Positions 23,405 to 35,790 of a DNA stretch of 64,000 bases are shown here, one piece after another. Position 1 is the stretch's first letter. Every line of letters begins with the position of its first letter. The stretch comes from Dermatemys mawii. Taxonomy: Eukaryota > Chordata > Testudines > Dermatemydidae. The stretch is from contig ML677326.1 in assembly GCA_007922305.1 (NCBI GenBank), forward strand, positions 50,810,460 through 50,874,459, read 5' to 3'. The notes beneath the pieces were generated by a model. It did no database searches. It worked only from the letters and a program-made list of their open reading frames with translations, and was not told where the DNA came from. The translations under genes and the position numbers were made by a program.

Positions 23405-23650
23405 GGCATCCTGACATGGCGTGACTCCTGGCATCTGATTCATGGTTCTAATCTCATTTGTCTCCTGCCTCTGACACCGTTGTACCCTGACCCAGCCTGA
23501 CTCTGGTTGCCAGCTCATGCTTCTGTCCCCAGTTTGTCACCTGCTTCTGATCTCCTTGTATCTGACCCAGCTGACTCTTAACTGCTATCCTTTTAGTGTG
23601 GTCTCTGACACTGACTGCTAAGTCTGGCCACCCATGACCTGGTCATGACA
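23402..23650 (+). repeat. 3' LTR fragment of the gypsy element
   Basis: Aligns in order with 21849-22095 of the 5' LTR, lacks the first 250 bp, and ends TCATGACA at 23650. Its left border coincides with the break in protease coding sequence, marking the deletion junction. Confidence 0.65.
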
Positions 23651-24579
23651 GTCTGCCTGATATATCAGAAACTGTACACGTTCATTTGAAAGAATGCTTA
23701 GAAAGTAAAAGGGACAGAATCAGCATCAATGGCTCAAAAGACTGCAGCAGCCAGGCTGTGTGTGACAGCATCAGAGAAACTGTGAAATATTGTATCAAAT
23801 AAAGGGTTTACAGTCATCCAGTCAGACTGGAAAAGCAATGACATACACAATCTGCCTCTGACTAGTAAAGGAACTCTGCGTGATGGACAACTCTTTAATG
23901 AGAAGTTAAATAAGGCCAACAGTGGTAAAAATTGCTTTGATCTAGAAGTACTTCTGTTGCCTCCTGCTGCCAAACTTCTAAGTATGTATGTGGATAGCGA
24001 TAGATGGAACAGTCATGCATACAGAGTGCTTCACCTTCCTGAAAATAAATTTTGTTAAAAGTCTTCCATATCATACGTCTGCATTCTTCATTTATGTAAG
24101 CAAAGATAAAGATTCAGTCTGATTTAAAATGATATAAAGTATAGTATCACGTATACCATGGTATAACATTCTTTATTTGCTTATGATTAAGCTGCAGAAG
24201 AGCTCAGTTAATTATGAATAAGATGAAAGAGTGGGAAGAGGCAAATACCATTCTCTTATCTATTGTTATGCCAACAGATAAGAAAACTTGGCTTCTTTAG
24301 AACATGCAGATGTAGAAATAAAGTGTTCAAAGTAAAAGTATTATTCAAGATGAGCAAAAGACGGATTCATATCAGACCAACTTTGGTAAAGCAGAATATC
24401 ACAGGTCTGAATATGAGAATTGCATCCAATATGATAAGATGGTGCCATTCCAACAGAAGAGTCCATCCCACAGGGTGAGGAGCCATCTACTTCCCTTGTG
24501 TTTGATCTTTTCAGACCAGCCACTATCCCATCCCCAAACCTTGGCTCTGCTGGGAAAGTATCATCACTTCACAATCTCA
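23651..24579. other. Noncoding DNA, nothing recognised
   Basis: AT-rich, without domain-bearing open frames or terminal repeats. Confidence 0.45.
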
Positions 24580-24587
24580 GGCTAGAC

Positions 24588-24805
24588 CAGTGGTTCTCAA
24601 AGTTTCATACTGGTGACCCCTTTCACATAGCAAGCCACTGAGTGTGACCCCCCATATAAAATATATTAAAAAGTGCTTTAATTAACACTATTATAAATGC
24701 TGCAGGTGAAGCAGAGTTTGGGGTGGAGACTGACAGCTCGCAACCCCCTATGTGATAACCTTGTGACCCCCCTCAGGGTCCTCATCCCCAGTTTGAGAAC
24801 CCCTG
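24588..24805. mobile_element. hAT-type MITE, 218 bp
   Basis: Left end CAGTGGTTCTCAAAG and right end TTTGAGAACCCCTG form the inverted termini of a common vertebrate hAT MITE. Flanking 8-mers ggctagac (24580-24587) and ggctaggc (24806-24813) are a target duplication with one mismatch. No coding capacity. Confidence 0.88.
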
Positions 24806-25186
24806 GGCTAGGCTAAACCCTGAACACTTTTAGGTTCTCTCATATGTAATTAAATGACATGCACAAGTGTATAAAACAGAATTGGGCTTGAAAAAATGGA
24901 AACCTTACCAACCAAAGTATGTTGTGGCTGAGAGGGGAGCTTAAATATTTTCGTGGAATGGATCCTTACTGCTTGTAATATATTTTGTTTATTAAGCACA
25001 TCCTACTAATTTCACTGGTCACCACTAGCAGGTGCAGACAGAGATCTCTATGTAATATAGAACAAAGCAAACTGAATTAACAAGAAACATGGCTATTATT
25101 GCCCTGCCACTCTGGTTGTAAGCTGTCTCCCTTTCCCCCCATTTTTGTGGTTTGTTTTGGTTTTGTTTGGTTGATTGGGTTTTTTT

Positions 25187-25292
25187 AGACTGTAACCTCC
25201 TTGAAGCAGGGGACATCTCTTCCTACATTTTTGTATAACTCCTAGCACATTGTACGTCCTATAGTAATTTTAAATAAGTATGAATAAATAAT
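25187..25292 (+). repeat. Old SINE/LINE tail
   Basis: The order agactgtaacctccttgaag, ctcctagcacattgtacgtc, then an ATAATAA-type tail matches a repeat tail seen widely in amniotes. A second copy lies at 36590-36722. Family uncertain (MIR/L2-like or CORE-SINE). Confidence 0.45.
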
Positions 25293-25548
25293 AATGTTAA
25301 CTGAGCTCTGTATCTTTTTTCCCCCTCTTTTCCCTTTGTAACGGAGGGGCTAATGCTGCTATCTCAAAATTTCAGATTTAATTGAAGCCATTGCTTCAAT
25401 GGTTTAGATACATTATGAGGAAAGGAAATTTGTGAGTCAGAATTAAATTTGCTCTCCAGCCCCACTTAGGTAAATGACAGAGAAAGTTCACTGGGTTAAT
25501 TCACCAAACAGCAACCACTGTTATTTTTTTCTAAATACAGTAAAGTAA

Positions 25549-25584
25549 GTGTGTGTGTGTGCATGTGTGTGTGTGTATATATTT
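25549..25584. repeat. (GT)n microsatellite
   Basis: GT repeats interrupted once by gcat, passing into TA repeats. Confidence 0.85.
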
Positions 25585-25599
25585 TTATATTTCTGGACA

Positions 25600-28500
25600 G
25601 AATTTAAATGACTATCACTGGGAGTGGGGAGAGTATTAGTTAATGAAGATTTTTCAAGAGTGTCCTAATGAACTAAGCATAATTCATTTTTCAGATTTGT
25701 TCATCTATTGCAGCTGGAATTTCTGTGTCCTCTCCTGCCCTCCAGTAATTCATCTGGAGAGAGGATTTGTAATCACCACTGACCAGAAGTTATCAGCATG
25801 TTTAAAATAGTTGGGGTTGCATCCACTAGGCAAGTGTTAAAAAACAGTTTTCTTGACACTCTTTGGTCAGTTTCATCCATTAATTTGGAATTTAAAAAGC
25901 TTCTGGCAAACTTCGAACTGGCCAGATGCCCAAACAAAACATGCAGATGTGCTGAGTCATACTCTCCATTTAGTTCACAAACAGCATACAGGAAGCAGGC
26001 AAGACACATGTTCTCTTTGCAACATTTCTGCAACTCAGTTGCAATATATTTGCAAATATATTTTATCTGGCCTTACATTTAGTTCCTGAGACTAGAAAAG
26101 AGAGGAAGTGGAAGTGGTTCCCAAACTGGGCAGTAAGAAATAAGAGATTGGATCAATATAGAAATTTAAAAGTTGGGCAAGGTGAAAAAGGTTACCACAA
26201 TAAGCGGGGAAAAATGAAAAGATGGGACAGTACAACATATGTGAACAAACACTGGTTAAAATAGTGTTAGCAATATAAATGCAATCAAACAGTAGAAATG
26301 TAGTGGATGTAGCCTCATGGGTGGTGTATTCAAAAGTTGGTCAAACAATATACCGGAGTGATCAGTGCAGAGGGAAATTGTGTTGTATTCAGGCAGAGAC
26401 AAGGGCATGAATATATTTGAATTGCACTTCAAGCAAAAAAATAAAATTAACAGGCCCCACAGAAAAATTTAGAAGTGGCTTCTTTCTTGTGCTCCTTTCC
26501 TCTTACCCAACTAAAGTATTTATGCAAACACTTCTTTTTTCCCAGCCTCACTTGTTTTCCTTCACCACCTTGAATTAGTGTCCATTTGTGGCTGCCCCTC
26601 TGAATAGTTTAGTACTCATTCAGAAATTAAGTTTGTTGGAGATAAAAACACAGCATTTCTGTTAATCTAATAAGAAGCCAACTCAACCTGTTTCTGTTAA
26701 GTCTTCTGGAAACATCTAGTGCACAATGTGTATGTTTAGTGGTTTAACAATGGTAATAGGATAGTCATTCTTTTTAACATTACACAGTCACCTTTGCATT
26801 GTCACACCTAGTACCCTGACACCTATTTTTGCACGTTCCTCTTTATCTTCACCTTGGTGGTTGCCTGATCTTGTCCCCCTACTCCATACACTTACCTGGG
26901 AGGTGTCTTACCTTCCCCTAAAGGCATCTTTTTTCCCTACCTCAGATTTGCTTGAAATACACAAATATTTACCAGAAATATACTGATAACAGATAATTTT
27001 ATATGCACACTTTTATGAGACTAGGATTTTATCTATGCTGGGGTTTTTTGCACCAGTGTAGTTACACCAAGGTTGTTGCAGCAGTGGAAGCCACTAGTGT
27101 AAACATGCTGCACCAATAATCAAAAATAACCAAAATTATTTTCACCAGTTCAAGTTATCCCAGTTTGGAAAAAAACCCAACCTTCTAGTACAGACCAGAC
27201 CTGGGACTCAAGCCACATATTTTGGATGGTCTGAAGGTTCGCATAATGATCCTCATTTGAACTAAGCCTCGGTCATTTAGAGGTTTGTTCAGAATTACTA
27301 CATACCACGAAAAACACTTTATGATCTAGAAATACAAACTAAAAAATGCTCTGTGTAAGCTCAAAAGCTTGTCTCATTCACCAATAGAAGTTGGTCCAAT
27401 CAGAGCTATTACTTCACCCTCCTTGTCTCTTTAAGCTTGACAAAGGAACGGATGCAACGTTTTTGAACTTAAAAAACAAACAGCCAATTGTTTAAATTAC
27501 TAGATTACTTTTGGCATTCTTCTCATTCTCCTGCCAAATATCCATATAGGTTCACTTTATTCCCCAAACTGATAAGACATTAATCTTCTGTAAGAATTAA
27601 AGTTTAATGACATCCTACCACCAACAAAAGTGATATTTTTTTCATCTTTGCTTTGCTTGTCATAGTCAAGGACTGAGCTGTATTTATTTCTTACACAATT
27701 CATTTTTATTATGTGTGAGTTTAATTATTTCAAAGTCTCATTCTGTAGCTTCCTTCCAACTCTTCACTTTCACTCCAGGGACCAGTCACTTTGAGGAACA
27801 GCCAAGGTACTGTAATGTCAAGATCTGAATGCTGACGTAGATATTGTATTAATGTTATGGATGTAGACCAGTATTTTGGTCATAACGATAGAATCAGAAC
27901 AGTCTAGTTAATATGTTCCCTTGGTAAGTCACGTCAGTATGCATTTAAATTGTTGTAGCCCAAATTTTTCCTGCTTTATACATTTTGTTACTTTCTTGAC
28001 AATAACCATTAGCAATATCCAGGAAGAATGGAATTGGTGGTCCTTTAATGCTAAAAACCTTTAAATGCCAGCACTCAAGTCAGAGAGACATAAATGTTCA
28101 ATACTGGCATAAAAGCTGAAAAGTTTCCTCACCCTTAATTTTAGTTTGATTTTTTACACTTTACAAAGGTGCTTTGCAGAAAAACCATTCTTCCGGGTGC
28201 ACCATTCTTTTGGATATAATTCTCAAGATTATTTCCCTCTTAGAACCAGTTTATGTTTTGTCTTGCTCGTGGCAGGACTGTGAACCACTGAGACACCCCA
28301 TTACAGGGTTTTTAGAGAATAGCTTATAAGTGAACTCACTTCAGATATTCTAAACTGCTGTTTTATCATGAAATTCACCTTCCTGCAGAGGACTTATGGA
28401 AAAGCCTCGATGTAGTGCATAAGTAGCATTGAGGCCCCTTAGATCAGTGCTTTACTGGAGTTGGGGAAAACAGAGACAGCGATTAATCTTTAAAGAATGC

Positions 28501-28739
28501 TGCATCTACTCAACAGGAAGATAGAATGGAAGTTAGCATATAACAACACTTGAAGTAAAATCTGTACAGATGAATCACCATGAGTGAAATTCATCCACCG
28601 TGAAAAGATCTGCACAAGGATTATGCATCCCTTAAATCTCATTTAAGACCTAATCTGAAAGTTTACATAGGATTTAAAAGGCATATAATCTCTGTGTAAG
28701 CCCTCTGTTGAAAAGTGAATTTCACCCCCAAGAAATACA
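25600..28739. other. AT-rich noncoding DNA with two weak repeats
   Basis: No gene seen. 27029-27180 carries loosely inverted 'tctatgctgg'/'agtacagacc' ends and may be an old MITE. 27350-27440 (aaaagcttgtctcattcacc, agaagttggtccaatc, ccttgtctcttt) matches a turtle repeat phrase I recognise but cannot name. Confidence 0.4.
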
Positions 28740-28747
28740 GTCTAAAG

Positions 28748-29058
28748 CAGGGGTCAGCAACCTTTCAGAAGTGGTGTGCGGAGTCTTCATTTATTCACAC
28801 CAATTTAAGGTTTTGTGTGCCAGTAGTACATTTTAATGTTTTTAGAAGGTCTCTTTCTACAAGTCTTTAATATATAACTAAACTATTGTTCTATGGAAAG
28901 TAAATAAGATGTTTAAAATGTTTAAGAAGCTTCATTTAAAAGTAAATTAAAATGCAGAGTCCCCCAGACCCGTGGTCAAGACCTGGCCAGTGTGAGTACC
29001 ACTGAAAATTTATTTGCATACCACCTTCGGCACCTGTGCCATAGGTTGCCAACCCCTG
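28748..29058. mobile_element. hAT-type MITE, 311 bp
   Basis: Left terminus CAGGGGTCAGCAACCTTTC and right terminus AGGTTGCCAACCCCTG are inverted repeats. Flanking 8-mers gtctaaag (28740-28747) and gtctaaaa (29059-29066) are the target duplication with one mismatch. A different, GC-rich element at 43050-43436 shares this right terminus. Non-autonomous. Confidence 0.9.
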
Positions 29059-29066
29059 GTCTAAAA

Positions 29067-32000
29067 GCATGTTCCTGCTCTTGTTCTGTTAAATAGGAGT
29101 CAGATTCAGCCAAAACTTGTCAGCTATTTCACAACAACAAGTGATTCAAATCACTTCTGTTTGGTAGGAGGGGAGAAAAGAATAGTAAGTACATAATTAT
29201 TTAATAAGATAAAGAAAGTAAATTGTGCTAAGCAATTGACAAAACCATAATTACAGTACAGAGCTGGAAGCTTCTAAGAGGTACATTCCTGAAGATTTTC
29301 AGCATTAGATGCATATAATAGCGTATTTTTATACCAGTTTCTTCTAGATTAAATTAGTAAAGCAAGACTAGCTTTTAGCAAATAAACTCAAAATGAAGCC
29401 TTAGAGGAAACACTTTAGAAGTGCTTAGTCTGAAAAATGTGCACCAAATTAATCATTTTGTGAAAAGTTTTAACTCCCAAATGAATTAAGATATGTAGTA
29501 AAGTTTTTTGTTTGCTGTTTTTTTTAACTAGTTTAGTACATTTCTTATGAAGTACAAAGGAATGTTATGAAGAATGCTTACCCCAAATTGTACGATTCCC
29601 ACTATTATTAAAAAGGGCAAAACAAAGAAATCAGACAAAATTAAGAGCATAGGAGGAAACAGAGAAAAAATGTTATTTCAACAAGGTCGATATACTCTCT
29701 ATTTAAAATTTGTTCATAAATAATAACAAGGATCTAATTATTCAGGTCACATCATTCCTTTAAATACCTATACCATTTTATGTATATAATACAGTGTATT
29801 CTTTTAAATGTACAATTACTTCATACACATAAAAGCAAAGGAAGTCAGAATTAGGACAAACTAAATTGTGTGACTGAAATGCAATCAAATATATGCGCTG
29901 GGGCTTAGGAAATTTAGACTGTAGGTGTCCTTGTGGGTGAGTGGATTTGGAATAGGTTTATGCCATCTCCCAGGTGGCTTAAATGCCCATTTAAAAAGCG
30001 ATAAAAAGGGACCATCTATTGGGTGGCTCCCTCTTTCATTAATGAGTGGGTGGAGCAGCCTTAAAAGATTCCTTTCTGATGCAGATTTACTCAATTGTTA
30101 CCATTTTTATTGCCCATTCTCACTCCTAGATTTCTTCTGGGTCAAGTTGCTGCAGTTTTTTGTTTGCTACTGAACTGCCTGTTATAATCTGGGTTTTACC
30201 AGTGCCCTTTTCAGAGCAAGGAGGAACTTTCCCCTCATCAGAGAATTGGCACTGAGGCATACTGGAGATCTAGATTAGGGAACAATCTTTTGCTTTTCTT
30301 GGTTAATTGTCGCAATGATTTGCATGTACCCAATGTGGGTTTAGTGATGCAGCATGGGGGCCAGAATGTCGTTGCTGAACTAAGTATTGATTGGGCACCG
30401 TGCTTTGCATTGCACGATGATGGGAGGACATCAGTATCTGATGCAGAAAATAGCACCCTTTGTCTAGAGACCCTTCATGCCTGATAGAAAGAAAGGGTAA
30501 GGGAGATTTAGGGGCTTCCTAGATCAAGATGTTGCCTAGATTTAGCAAGAGGAGCTAGCTAGGGTTTGTCTCCTGTTAAGTGTGAGGCTTAACTGTCTGG
30601 CTAGTTCATGATGAAACACCCTGGACTTGCCCTGCCAGGTAACTGTTGAGGAGAGAACTACTTTGCAGTAGCTCCTTGGCTCTGTTTTATGTTGCAGTTA
30701 ATAACTTGAAGCTTTTAACCATATGCATGAGTGTGGTGGCTGATTTACTGTGGTGTCCTGGCTGCAACATGAATTCACTTTAATGGCACTGGCAAGCAAT
30801 TTAATTTGCTTTTTTTAAAAAAAAATTACGCATTTTTTTTTCTTCTTGAGAATACTAGAAGAAAGTGCAAGTCATATGAATACTTTCGCAAATGTGGTCA
30901 AGTTAGGGACTGAAAATGAAATCTCTATGATTTCTTTCTATCTATTTAAATAAAGTTTCAGTTATCCAGACACGGAGTAGAAAAAAACACAACAATCTAT
31001 TTAGGTTACCAATCATACATTGATATCAACAAATAATGTAAGACAGAATCAAAATTATTAGGTTGTGAGCCATCTATAAAGAGTTTGAACAAAAGAACAA
31101 AGTACCAAAACCCCAAAACCTCTACATTTCCAAAAGAGTGACAAATGACTTTGGCTTCCCAACTTAGTACTCTATAAAGGGGCACTCTTAAGGTTTAGGC
31201 CCCTTTCAGGTGTCTAAAATTGGGCACCCAAAAATTGATGTACTCCAAATACTTAGTCAGTTCTGGGAATTTTGACCAACATTTGAAGACATTTTGCTAA
31301 TAGAAAATAAGGCTATATTCAAATGAAACATTGAATACAAGTAGTCCAGATCTTTTATAAATATTTAAATGGTTTATATCCATAGTATTATTTTCTATTT
31401 TGGACTTCATGTGTATTTCAAAGAAGCCTCCACTGATGTGTCTTTAATTTACTAGATAATTTACTTTCCAAATTGCTCACAGAACATTTGGAATTGATAC
31501 AAGAAATATATGTATCTAATATTGAGTCAAAGAAATTTCTATGCCCATTTCATATGACAAAACATTTAAAAAATAAGAAAGAGGGAGATACTTGGGCTGT
31601 CTTTACTCAGAGTTAAGTGTATACAGATGGAATTTCTTTGCCCTATAAGTTATGGACTCATATGTGTGCCTAAGACCAACTATGTCTGAAATCATATTAT
31701 TCTTGTTCATTTTAAAGCTGTATTTTGACTATTTCGCATTCCAGATTTTTTTATGGTGAAACATAGAACAATACAACTAGATAATGTCACAGAACACAGT
31801 ACTGGAAAATCATGCAAGCAGCACTTCATGCATCTATAGCATCTACAGTTTCCATTATTATATGCTTCATATTCAAAAGCTCACAGATCCTTTACAATTT
31901 CAAAATAGACAGTGTCTCTAAAGGTTACCTGCTACAAGCTATATAATAGAATGCCACTTGTATCATATTGAATTGTACAGTGAAGGCAGAGAAATGAGAA

Positions 32001-33746
32001 TTTACCCAGCAAGTTTTAAAAAGTGTCTAAGCATTAACAATAGAAACTCTACAAATGCCAAATCATGGGCCCACAAATTACCTTGCATATCAAATGGCAG
32101 AAATTTAAAGCTAACAAACTGCATCTAATGTTACAATCTCTTCTAAACCTTTAAAAATTCAACTAAGAGCAAACAGAGATGAAAAATAATGACTGCATTA
32201 CAAGGTTGGAAGCCCTTTGCTAGCACTCAGGACATAGTTAATATTATGGCTGGACACTCTCACAGATGCCACAGTGAAATGAGAACTATGATTGAGAAAA
32301 ACACACCTGAGTTTTCTAATATATTCCAGAATAACATTTGGGTGCTATGTACCCTAACATTACTTCTCTTCCAATATTTTTCTCTTTGGTTGCAATAAAT
32401 GATACCCAATACTTCAGCATCAAATGCATTCAATCAATAAATTAGGTTGATTTGGGCAACTCAAGCAAATTCATTCATACATTATATTGAAAAAATAAAT
32501 GGTTTGCTTTAATTTTTGAAGTTTATATCATGGGCATGGGACAGGTTTTTCTCTTTTTGCACTCTCAAATTTATTTTCTTTTAATTTTGCACTTAACCTT
32601 TCTGCTGATGATGGAGAACAAATAAAAATAATAGCTAGAGTCAAACAGTATGAACAAGTCAGCAAAGCACTCAAGCATGCTTATTTTTAAGCATGCAAGT
32701 AATCTCATTAAAACCAATTGATTTACTCACGTGCATAAAATTAACCATATTCTTGAATGTTTCTATTAACTGGGCCAGAATTCTCACTACCTTCCAATAC
32801 TGAATCTATACAAACTTTTGTTTACAACTCAGCTATTATTTGAATACAAAACACAGATGGTTTTTAAAAAAACAAAACAGTTTGCTGGGGTAGCCAGTGC
32901 TGTGTGGTCTGCAAATGCACCACAGTCCTCTGATGCTCAATGAACCAGTTTCAGAGCAATTTCACTAGAAAAATACTGAAAAAATAATTGTCTAATATGA
33001 ATAGATAAAGATTTCAACTCAGATCTCCCAAGGGAAATGATAGTGTTGATGCTTCGCTGGTTATTTATCTATTTCTCTTAGGTATTTTACAGAAACCATG
33101 ATGATAACCATTTGAAAAACCAAAGTTTGTGTTTTGTTTTTAAATTACCATAATATATTTAGGATGAAACAAAACAAAAACATAACCAAACCAACATAAA
33201 TAATTATCAGGCATTAGCTGGTATTACCCCTGGGTGGGCTGGATGGATCCAGTCCATCAATTCAAATCCACTCTGGTAATGACCTAACCAGCTTATTAGC
33301 TGTTCAGTTGCACATGTTAATCTCAGTCTAGTTCTTAACAGACAGGAACATATATTGTAAAAATCACCATCCAAAAGACATCCTTGTTGGTAGCTTTGAG
33401 GATAGGATAAAGATTAAAAGGGCATGAAAACTGAATCACAAAGTCATCCCTTGAGGGGATCACTGCACAACAAGCAGGGTGGAGGCACATTGCTAGGTAA
33501 AGTTCAGAAGCTTGCATGGCCATGTCCTCTGCCATACCTTAGGAGGGCATGATCTAGCTCCCAGTGAAGTCAACCTCACACAAAATTATTAGATTAATGG
33601 CAGAAAAGACTACTATTATCATCCAGCTGGACTTCTTCCAGATTGGTGGACATAGAAACATCACTCAATAATTTGTACATGAAGCTCACAACTTCTGTTT
33701 GAGATAAAATAAGTCCTTAAAAATATAGCCAGGTCTTGATTTAGAG
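29067..33746. other. AT-rich noncoding DNA
   Basis: No gene seen. 29900-30780 is less AT-rich and has phrases of an unclassified repeat, but no terminal structure. 31157-31270 (tgtctaaaattgggcaccca and neighbours) matches an old reptile repeat phrase. Poly-T/A runs lie around 30810-30845. Confidence 0.45.
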
Positions 33747-33747
33747 T

Positions 33748-34620
33748 AGGGCAGTTGAATAATCATGCAATTAACTAAAAAATACATCACAATTAAAAAA
33801 AAAAGTTTTAATTTCTTTGTTAAACAATAGAATATCAATTGAAATGCATTTGATATTTTTGGATGTTTTTCTACATTTTCAGATATATTGATTTCAATTA
33901 CAACACAGAACACAAACTGTACACTGCTCACTTTATATAATTATTTTTATTACAAATATTTGTAGTTTAAAAATGATAAGCAAAACAAACAGTATTTGTC
34001 AATTAATGTACTTTTATACAAGTACAGTAGTGTAATCTTTTTATCATGAAAGGGCAACTTATAAATGTAGATTTTTTTTGTTATATAACTGCACTCAAAA
34101 ACAAAACAATGTAAAAGTTTAGAGACTACAGGTCCATTTAGTCCTACTGTTTGCTCAGTCAATCATTAAGACAAACAAATTTGTTTACATTTAAAGAAGA
34201 TAATGCTGACTATTTCTTATTTACAATGTCACCTGAAAGTGAGAATGGGTGTTGTCATGGCACTTTTGTAAATGGCGTTGCAAGGTATTTACGCACAAGA
34301 TATGCTAAACATTTGTATGCCCCTTCATGCTTCGGCCACCATTCCAAAGGACATGCTTCCATGCTGATGATGCTTGTTAAAAAGAAAGGGATAATTAAAT
34401 TTGTGAACTCCTTGAGTGAGAATTGTATGACTCCTGCTCCATTTTGCCCCCATTCTGCCATATATTTTATGTTATAGTAGTCTTGGATGATGACTCAGCA
34501 TATGTTGTTCATTTTAAGAACACTTTCACTGCAGATTTGACAAAATGCAAAAAGGGTACGAATGTGAGATTTGTAAAAATAGCTAGAGTCATGGGTACTG
34601 AGTTTCTAATCTGCCAGGAG
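33748..34620 (-). pseudogene. hAT transposase 3' end, decayed, minus strand
   Basis: On the minus strand MEACPLEWWPKHEGAY, then CLAYLVRKYLATP, then a damaged SLSGDIVNKK ... VNKFVCLND match the C-terminal dimerisation (hATC) region of hAT transposases. A stop replaces the codons between TKVP and FSLSG. An AT-rich 3' UTR follows, down to an agggcagttgaataatc end at 33748, resembling a hAT terminus. Only the transposase C-terminus remains. A second copy in the opposite orientation starts at 35000. Confidence 0.7.
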
Positions 34621-34629
34621 GTTCTCCCC

Positions 34630-34994
34630 CGTCCCAGCTAAACCCAGGCCCCACCTCCACTCCATCCCTTCCCACAATGCCCCAGCCTACTTCTTCACAC
34701 CCCTCTCCACTCTCACTCCACTTCTTCACCACCTCTTTCCGCCCAGTTCTGCCCCCTCCCTCAAGTGTGCTGAGCCCTCACTCCTCTCCCACAGCACCTT
34801 CTGACATTATGAAACAGCTAATCTGCAGCCGGCAGTAATTGCTGGGAGTGAGGGAGAGGCGTTGATAAAGGGGGCAGGAGATGCTGGGGGGAAGGAGAGG
34901 CATTGATTGAGGTCTGTTGGTGGGTGTTCAGCACCCATCATTTTTCCCCAGAGGATGCTCTAGCCCTGGAACATCCACGGAGTCGGTGCCTATG
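34630..34994. mobile_element. GC-rich MITE between two hAT ends
   Basis: The right end (read inward on the minus strand) is CATAGGCACCGACTCCG, which I recognise as the start of a common turtle MITE. Both arms carry related inverted phrases (ctcactcctctccca against tgggagtgagggagagg), giving a degenerate hairpin. The left end is less certain. It fills most of the space between the inverted hAT copies. Confidence 0.5.
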
Positions 34995-34999
34995 GCTGG

Positions 35000-35790
35000 A
35001 GCACTCAATCCAAGGTCTAACAATCTGAAGTGCCTTCCAAAATCTCAGCACGATGAGATGTGGTTCATGCTTTCAGAAGTCTTAAAAGAGAAACACTCCG
35101 ATGTGGAAACTACAGAACCCAAATCACCAAAAAAGAAAATCAAGCTGCTGCTGCTGACATCTGACTCAGATGATGAAAATGAACATGTGTTGGTTCTCAC
35201 TGCTTTGGGTTGGTATTGAACAGAACACGTCATCAGCATGGATGCATGTCCTCTGAACAGTGGTTGAATCATGAAGGGGCCATATGAATGATTAGCGCAT
35301 CTGGCATGTAAATATCTTGCCATGCCGGTTGCAACAGTGCCATGAGAACATCTGTCTTCATTTTCAGGTCACATTATGAACAGAAAGTGCGCAGCATTAT
35401 CTCCTGCAAATGTAAACACGCTTGTTTGTCTGTGCGATTGGCTGAATAAGAAATATGACTGAGTGGTCCTGCAGGATCTAAAGTTTTACATTGTTTTATT
35501 TTTGAATGCAGTTATTTTTTGTACATAATTCTACATTTTTAAGTTTCACTTTCACGATAAAGCGATTCCAAAACAGTACTTGTAGTAGGGGAACTGAAAA
35601 ATACTATTCCTTTTGTTTTGTACAATGCAAATATTAAAAATAAAAAATAAATAAAGTGAGCACTATACACTTTGTATTCTGTGTTATAACTTAAATCAAT
35701 ATATTTGAAAATTAAGAAAACATCCAAAAATGTTTAAATAAATGGTATTCTATTAACAACTGTGATTAATCATGCACTTTAATCATGATT
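35000..35790 (+). pseudogene. hAT transposase 3' end, decayed, plus strand
   Basis: An open stretch holds FMLSEVLKEKHSDVETTEP and a lysine-rich then acidic segment (SDSDDENEH), ending at a TGA (35217-35219) that probably arose from CGA. The hATC sequence continues in shifted frames (SMDACPL, KYLAMP, then ALSPANVN-like remnants) to about 35460, followed by the same AT-rich 3' UTR as the copy at 33748-34390, inverted. The terminus is missing or eroded near 35790. Confidence 0.65.

Noticed and set aside
34423..34641. Plus-strand 72-codon frame with protein-like HFKNTFTADLTKCKKGT
   Set aside because: It lies antisense to the hAT copy, has no known domain, and ends in MITE sequence; probably a shadow frame.
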